Shown here piece by piece: positions 59,629 to 64,000 of a stretch of 64,000 bases of DNA (within the stretch, counting starts at the first letter, position 1; the number at the start of each line of letters is the position of its first letter). Below the pieces are notes generated by a model. The model was not told the origin of the DNA. It did not search any database and saw only the letters and a list, made by a program, of their open reading frames with translations. The stretch is from Pelodera strongyloides. Lineage: Eukaryota; Nematoda; Chromadorea; Rhabditida; Rhabditidae. A program made the position numbers and the translations under genes. The stretch lies in the NCBI GenBank assembly GCA_036852015.1, contig JAANDG010000090.1, positions 62,001 through 126,000 of the forward strand, in the 5' to 3' direction.

Positions 59629-62365
59629 CATTGATATATCACATATATCTATATAATCAAAGTCAAACCCCGAGAGAGTATAAAAGAGTATAAAAATAAA
59701 TAAATAAATAAAACAATAAAACAATATTCTTTCAGGAGTCGCTCCTTCTACGGATTTCCTTCGTTCGTCCAATATTCGTCTTGATCAGAGAGGATTTGTC
59801 TTGGTCAATCACGATTTTCAGGTGCGATTGTTACAATTGCTAGAGATTCACATATGTAGTTCGTAGTAGTGATGGCTAACGTTGACATTGCTTCAGATTT
59901 CTGTGAAACGTATTATTCTACTATGCACACAAACACATAGTGCATTCAAGACGTAATATTTGATTCAACCATTAGTCCTGTATTTTTTATAATAATTAAC
60001 TTATATGAGAGAAAGAAATAAACATTGAAAATAATTTTATTAATGATTCAGTCGAGCGATCCCCATGTCTACGCAATTGGTGATGTCTGCTCCTTCCCTC
60101 TGCCTTATTGGAATAGAGAGCATGTGAATATTCAACATTTTCAAGTGGCGCAGAAACATGGTCGGTAACTTTATTTTCAAATACTTTTTACTGATCGATA
60201 GTATAAAAATTGCTTGTAAACCCTAGCAAATTATACAGTAGGAGTCAAAGCCATAGGTTAACGTCTCGGGGGTGTTTAATCTATTCCGACATCCGATGCA
60301 GAGTATGTGGGGTATTTAATCTTTTCCGATATTCGATGCAGAGGCGTCCGTTTTCTGAAATAGGTTTGTCAAAAGACAACTAGCTTATTAGACGCAATAT
60401 TCTCCCTATCTACTTTGATTTGAAAAATATGATGTCCATATTATTGTGATTTGCTCTTCGGTTCGCACGAGTGACTTTTTCAAGGTGAATTGGCTGCTTA
60501 TTCACTGATGAAGAAACCTCAGCCAGGTCCATTGGTCCCTTTCTTCTGGGGAATTTTCTTCTTTGAAAAAGGAGTGCGTTTCTCAGGTATGACGTTTGTA
60601 TTGAGTGTTTTTTTCTTGACAAATTTATCGTTTTCTAAATGATTTGATAATACTCTCCATTGTTTCCCGTAATGACCTAGCCTTATAGGACGGACCTGGT
60701 TTTGTTAGTCCGTACCTACTTCTGAGCCACTTTGTTGTGATACTCACGTTTAGGTTTCGACTACCCTTTACATATGTTTTGATTTCATAAAATTGACACA
60801 TAAGAAATGCTAGCTTAACTCTACTATTTATTTCAGGTATATCCGATGACTATGATGAAATTTTCACCAGAGGAAACATTGAGGAATTCAACTTTAGAAA
60901 GTATTATCTCAGGTGAGAACGCAGACCTGAGGCCGGTTTCACCAACATTTCAGAGAGTACACGGAACTTCCGTTGCACGGAAGAAACTTGTCACAAGTTT
61001 CTTCCGTTGAACGGAAGTTCCGTGCGCTACTTGGCTTTTCACCAACATTTACTTGCGTTATTAAGATGTTTTCTAAAAGATGGCTACTACGGTCTGGCAG
61101 TTAGCCAATGAATATGCAAAAGTGCATACAACGTGCATTTTTTCTACTTTTAGTTTTGCATTCGATATATCTCAAAGATAGGGTACGGAGTAAGCGTAAA
61201 TTAAATACTTTAATCATAAGAGAGGTCACCCAAAGGGAAACATCTTGCTGCTGCCATGTTAAAGCCTAAGGAAAGAAAATAACTTGCGTTTAAGAAGATA
61301 ATGCGTAAAAATGGGTTATTCAAGCAGGGCTCTTTGTTCATGGGCTTTCGATAATAACTACCTTTTTCTATGTGTTTCAGTTGTGATTTTTCTTACTTAG
61401 TTTTTGTTCTGCCCCAAATACGCTATCTACCAGCTTGCTTTATAGGAAATTCTGGTTTTCTTTAAAAAATGTAATAGTGTTCACGTCAGTTACAGTTTAT
61501 ATTAGCAGAAAATAACGAGTGTTTTAAGAACAATTGCTTAACAATAAAGCTAAAATCATGACAAAATAAATGCTAGTATTTGTCAACCATGACCAAAAAC
61601 TAAGTTATTATTCGTAATCAGTATTGAATATGTTTCGTATAACCTCATTGTAAACTAAAAATATGATATAGACACCAAACAGTACAAATTATGGAGTTTG
61701 AGGAGAAACTTCGAAGAAACTTCGACTCTAGAGTGCCTTCGACTCTAGAGTGCAAGTTTCTCTTCCCATACATAAGCCTTACTTGCAACGGAACTTTCCG
61801 TGCGCAAGTAACTTCCGTGCGCTCTGAAATGTTGGTGAGAACGCAAGTAGCGCGGACTTACTTGCGCACGGAAGTTACTTGCGGTCTGAAATGTTGGTGG
61901 AACCGGCCTCTGGGGGCGCCGAATTATTGCGGCGCTCACCACATGTCAGTAAAAAATTTGCAGGATCTCAAACAGTTTAGATAAACTTCCTTCATTTAGA
62001 AATGGTGTTGTGGTGGCTGTGTGTGACAGTGGTCCTCAACCATTGGCAGTTCCATTCACTGAGATCTTCAAGAAGGGAATTCATGTCACAAAAGATGAAG
62101 TGGAAAAGTAAATTTTATCATTTTTTTCAGAATCCACTTTTTGTAAACTTATTCTTTGGCAAGATAAAGAAGCTTGCGCCCCAAGTTTCTGGACCTCTTG
62201 AAGTTCTGTCTCTATATTAGAAAATTATCTTCATTGTATAGGGATAGGACAAATAGATCGTTCCTCCAACTAAAATACAGAGACCAAACGACTTTGTTAA
62301 ATAAATCGTTACCCAATTTATTTTTCAGGAATTCGCGGGACGACTGGAAACACCACTTACAATAA
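56355..62365 (+). CDS. AIFM3-like Rieske/FAD-NAD(P) oxidoreductase (5' end unresolved)
   Basis: Sixteen exons: 56355-56433, 56555-56664, 56850-56959, 57198-57324, 57677-57789, 58124-58210, 58430-58579, 58676-58748, 58938-59050, 59303-59441, 59736-59821, 60052-60160, 60485-60586, 60837-60912, 62000-62107, 62329-62365; 538 aa visible, all phases consistent. The N-terminal Rieske domain binds a 2Fe-2S cluster through CPHY and CKLHGAC (CxH and CxxH). A strongly basic linker (exon 4) follows. The FAD site is VVVGGGPSAD, the second dinucleotide fold is VVCIGGSFIGMESAS, and AIGDVCSFP is the C-terminal FAD motif. This order is that of AIFM3 (apoptosis-inducing factor-like, mitochondrion-linked). The frame of the first exon is closed by TGA at 56321 and lacks an ATG, so either a further upstream exon exists (acceptor possibly CACAAG at 56354) or there is a 1-nt sequence error; translation could also begin at ATG 56556. 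The stop is TAA, with AATAAA 47 nt on. Confidence 0.88.
56501..56534 (+). repeat. (CAAA)n microsatellite
   Basis: Eight tandem CAAA units in intron 1 of the AIFM3-like gene, about 20 bp before the exon 2 acceptor. Confidence 0.9.
58801..58852 (+). repeat. (GA)n microsatellite
   Basis: GA-rich simple repeat in intron 8 of the AIFM3-like gene. Confidence 0.9.
59583..59626 (+). repeat. (AT)n microsatellite
   Basis: About 22 uninterrupted AT units in intron 10 of the AIFM3-like gene. Confidence 0.95.
60929..61910. mobile_element. Inverted-repeat transposon C in AIFM3-like intron 14
   Basis: About 980 bp. The left end GAGGCCGGTTTCACCAACAT and the right end are inverted complements over 26 bp with one mismatch. 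Each end also carries its own hairpin built from ACGGAAGTTCCGT-type words, and ACCAACATTT recurs at the inner side of each end. No transposase ORF was found; the longest frame (61691-61984) runs through the right arm and is not a gene. The target duplication is not clear. Non-autonomous DNA element. Confidence 0.82.
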
Positions 62366-62411
62366 GATATATAAGTATATGTGCAAACTTTAGTCTTTAA
62401 TGAGATGGGAT

Positions 62412-62417
62412 AATAAA
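62412..62417 (+). terminator. Poly(A) signal of the AIFM3-like gene
   Basis: AATAAA 47 nt downstream of the TAA stop. Another AATAAA near 62657 could be an alternative. Confidence 0.6.
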
Positions 62418-64000
62418 CGGCTATATTCAAAGATGCTTGAACATGGTGCACAGACTTTTTATTTTCTAAATCCAACAAAGTTTCCTTTATAATTAGTCCT
62501 TCCTAATTGTGAGTCTAGGATGCTCTTGTGTGTTGTACCTAAGTGTTGTACCTAAAACGTATACGTGTGTGCCTGCATCCATCTGTAATCCTATACCTTT
62601 CCGTGAGTACGACAGTGACGATCGTATTATATCACGTATCACTTGTATCACATGAGAATAAAAACACCTGGATGTGATTTTGCAAAATTATTAAACACCA
62701 GTCTGCTCACGCCGCTTGAGAAGACTTACATGGAAATATGATTGGTTTAGCATTTGCATACTTATATACAAAGTTTCAAACTATCATAAGAAATTCACAT
62801 AATAGGAAACAATTGCATATGCGTACTTCGATATTGAGCTGCGAAACTCTTTTTATACCCGAACATGAAATTTTCATTTCCGTAACGTACATCGGTATGC
62901 AAATTACGCTACAGTTACTCTTTTATATAATAAGATAGGTGCCAGTAAAATGGATAAAGCTGAAACGATGACGCATACATACATCCGATTAAAACCAGAT
63001 GGCTAAAGATTTCAGTATCTACTTTTTATTTGAAATAGGAGTGGGAGTAGTAGGTTTGCCAACCCATGTAATATAAAACAAATACGTGTGAATCTCAATC
63101 CACTTTTAAACATTTTGAACTCTCCTATTATTCGAATAAGTTTCGAAAACAGTTTCGGTAACTGCAACAATTATCATAACCCCCAAGGCAAATATTGCTA
63201 TTAACCGTCGAGTTCTTCCGTCTAGGCAACATGCCTATATAAGTTGTAATTAAAGAAATAACCTATCAAAAAGAAACAGTGATGTTGATGCATTCAACAA
63301 TGTACTCGTACTGTGTGGTTGCTTCGTTGCTATGCTATGTGTCATTATCTATTATCAACTTTTCAGCGATTTTCTATTGGAACGCTTTTCAATCTTGTCA
63401 CAGACGTCTAACCATATGATATCGTAGATTCTCAATCATTATGGGACCTATGCGTCTTTCTCTCTCTTTAGGCCTCCATGTACCTCTTAGTTTGAAACCC
63501 TCTTTTCTGTTCTCTCTCGCCCCTCTCTCCAAACTGATTTTCTTCTCAGTCATCCTCATTTTTTATCTTCCTTTTCCTCCCCTCGCTCGGGAATTGGATC
63601 ATCCTCCATTCAATCATTCACTCTTTTTATTTATTTCTATTCCTCCTACGATTTATCTCCCCAAACATTTTGCAATTCTTTATTGCCCCGGATAACCCCC
63701 ATTGACTAATCACTGTGATTTATACCCCATGCTTTAATTGAAAACTTATTTCAAAATCTAGCTTTACTGCCAGTGTGTTTAAGAACTAAACTTAAAGCGG
63801 TATAGCACGTGGGTTGAGTTTTCCATGTGCAAATTTCACAATACTATGTACAATATGCAAATTGGATCCAATCTGTGCCGAATATACCCCTGAGTGGCAC
63901 AATTCACGGGCTCTTGCAATTATCGTTTCAATTATCAGTAGCACGTGTAGATTATGATAATCAAAATATACACAAGTTGTTTAGGAATGGCATCAATACG
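62418..64000. other. 3' flank of the window, no gene seen
   Basis: Contains repeat R copy 2 (62699-62936), a pyrimidine-rich stretch (about 63450-63640) and otherwise AT-rich sequence. Open frames are low-complexity or fall inside the repeat. Confidence 0.7.
62699..62936. repeat. Dispersed repeat R, copy 2
   Basis: Same orientation and order of words as 1488-1711; slightly longer because of a short extra segment before CGTAACGTACATCGG. Confidence 0.75.

Noticed and set aside
61691..61984. 97-codon frame in the last long intron of the AIFM3-like gene
   Set aside because: It lies within the right arm of transposon C, and its translation repeats the palindromic words.

Overview
The window is eukaryotic DNA, almost certainly from a nematode; I cannot name the genus. 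The evidence is AT-rich DNA, many short introns with T-rich acceptors ending in TTTCAG or TTTTAG, AG acceptors within about 10 nt of several start codons (as expected for spliced-leader trans-splicing), and gene families typical of roundworms. All gene models were assembled by hand from reading-frame continuity, GT/GC..AG borders and protein family similarity.

Layout. (1) 93-2735, + strand: 3' part of a receptor-type tyrosine kinase gene whose 5' end lies outside the window. (2) 6531-35890, + strand: a tandem array of three Na+/K+-ATPase alpha-subunit genes with the same 16-exon structure. Copies 1 (6531-13426) and 2 (16388-21878) are intact, each predicting 1001 aa. Copy 3 (26225-35890) keeps all 16 exons in frame, but exon 8 is split by a 4.9-kb LTR-flanked element, so in this haplotype it would end after about 374 aa. 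(3) 36095-41723: a second LTR element with 5-bp target duplications, a tRNA-complementary primer binding site and a gag-position ORF, itself hit by a 1-kb foldback DNA transposon with an 8-bp target duplication. (4) 44685-50994, + strand: an SLC20/PiT-type sodium-phosphate cotransporter (17 coding exons, 509 aa). (5) 51292-52915, - strand: a small, easily missed five-exon gene for a secreted single-domain TIMP-like protein (153 aa), convergent with the transporter. (6) 56355-62365, + strand: an AIFM3-like Rieske/FAD oxidoreductase. Long intergenic stretches and introns are rich in non-autonomous DNA transposons (MITEs), microsatellites and short GC-rich islands.

Biology. The pump and the phosphate transporter are linked by physiology only: the pump builds the sodium gradient that PiT-type carriers spend. 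The most interesting signal is in pump copy 3. Two asparagines that line the cation sites of Na+/K+ pumps, and are kept in copies 1 and 2, are changed: M4 Asn to Tyr (as in gastric H+/K+-ATPase) and M5 Asn to Lys. From memory, these are the two positions replaced by Lys in the Artemia alpha2-KK pump, which has reduced stoichiometry. Copy 3 therefore looks like a pump paralogue that diverged in ion handling and was then broken very recently by a retroelement whose two LTRs differ at one visible site. Exons of the three copies also look like a mosaic produced by gene conversion, while their introns are unrelated.

No rRNA, CRISPR array or confident tRNA gene was seen.
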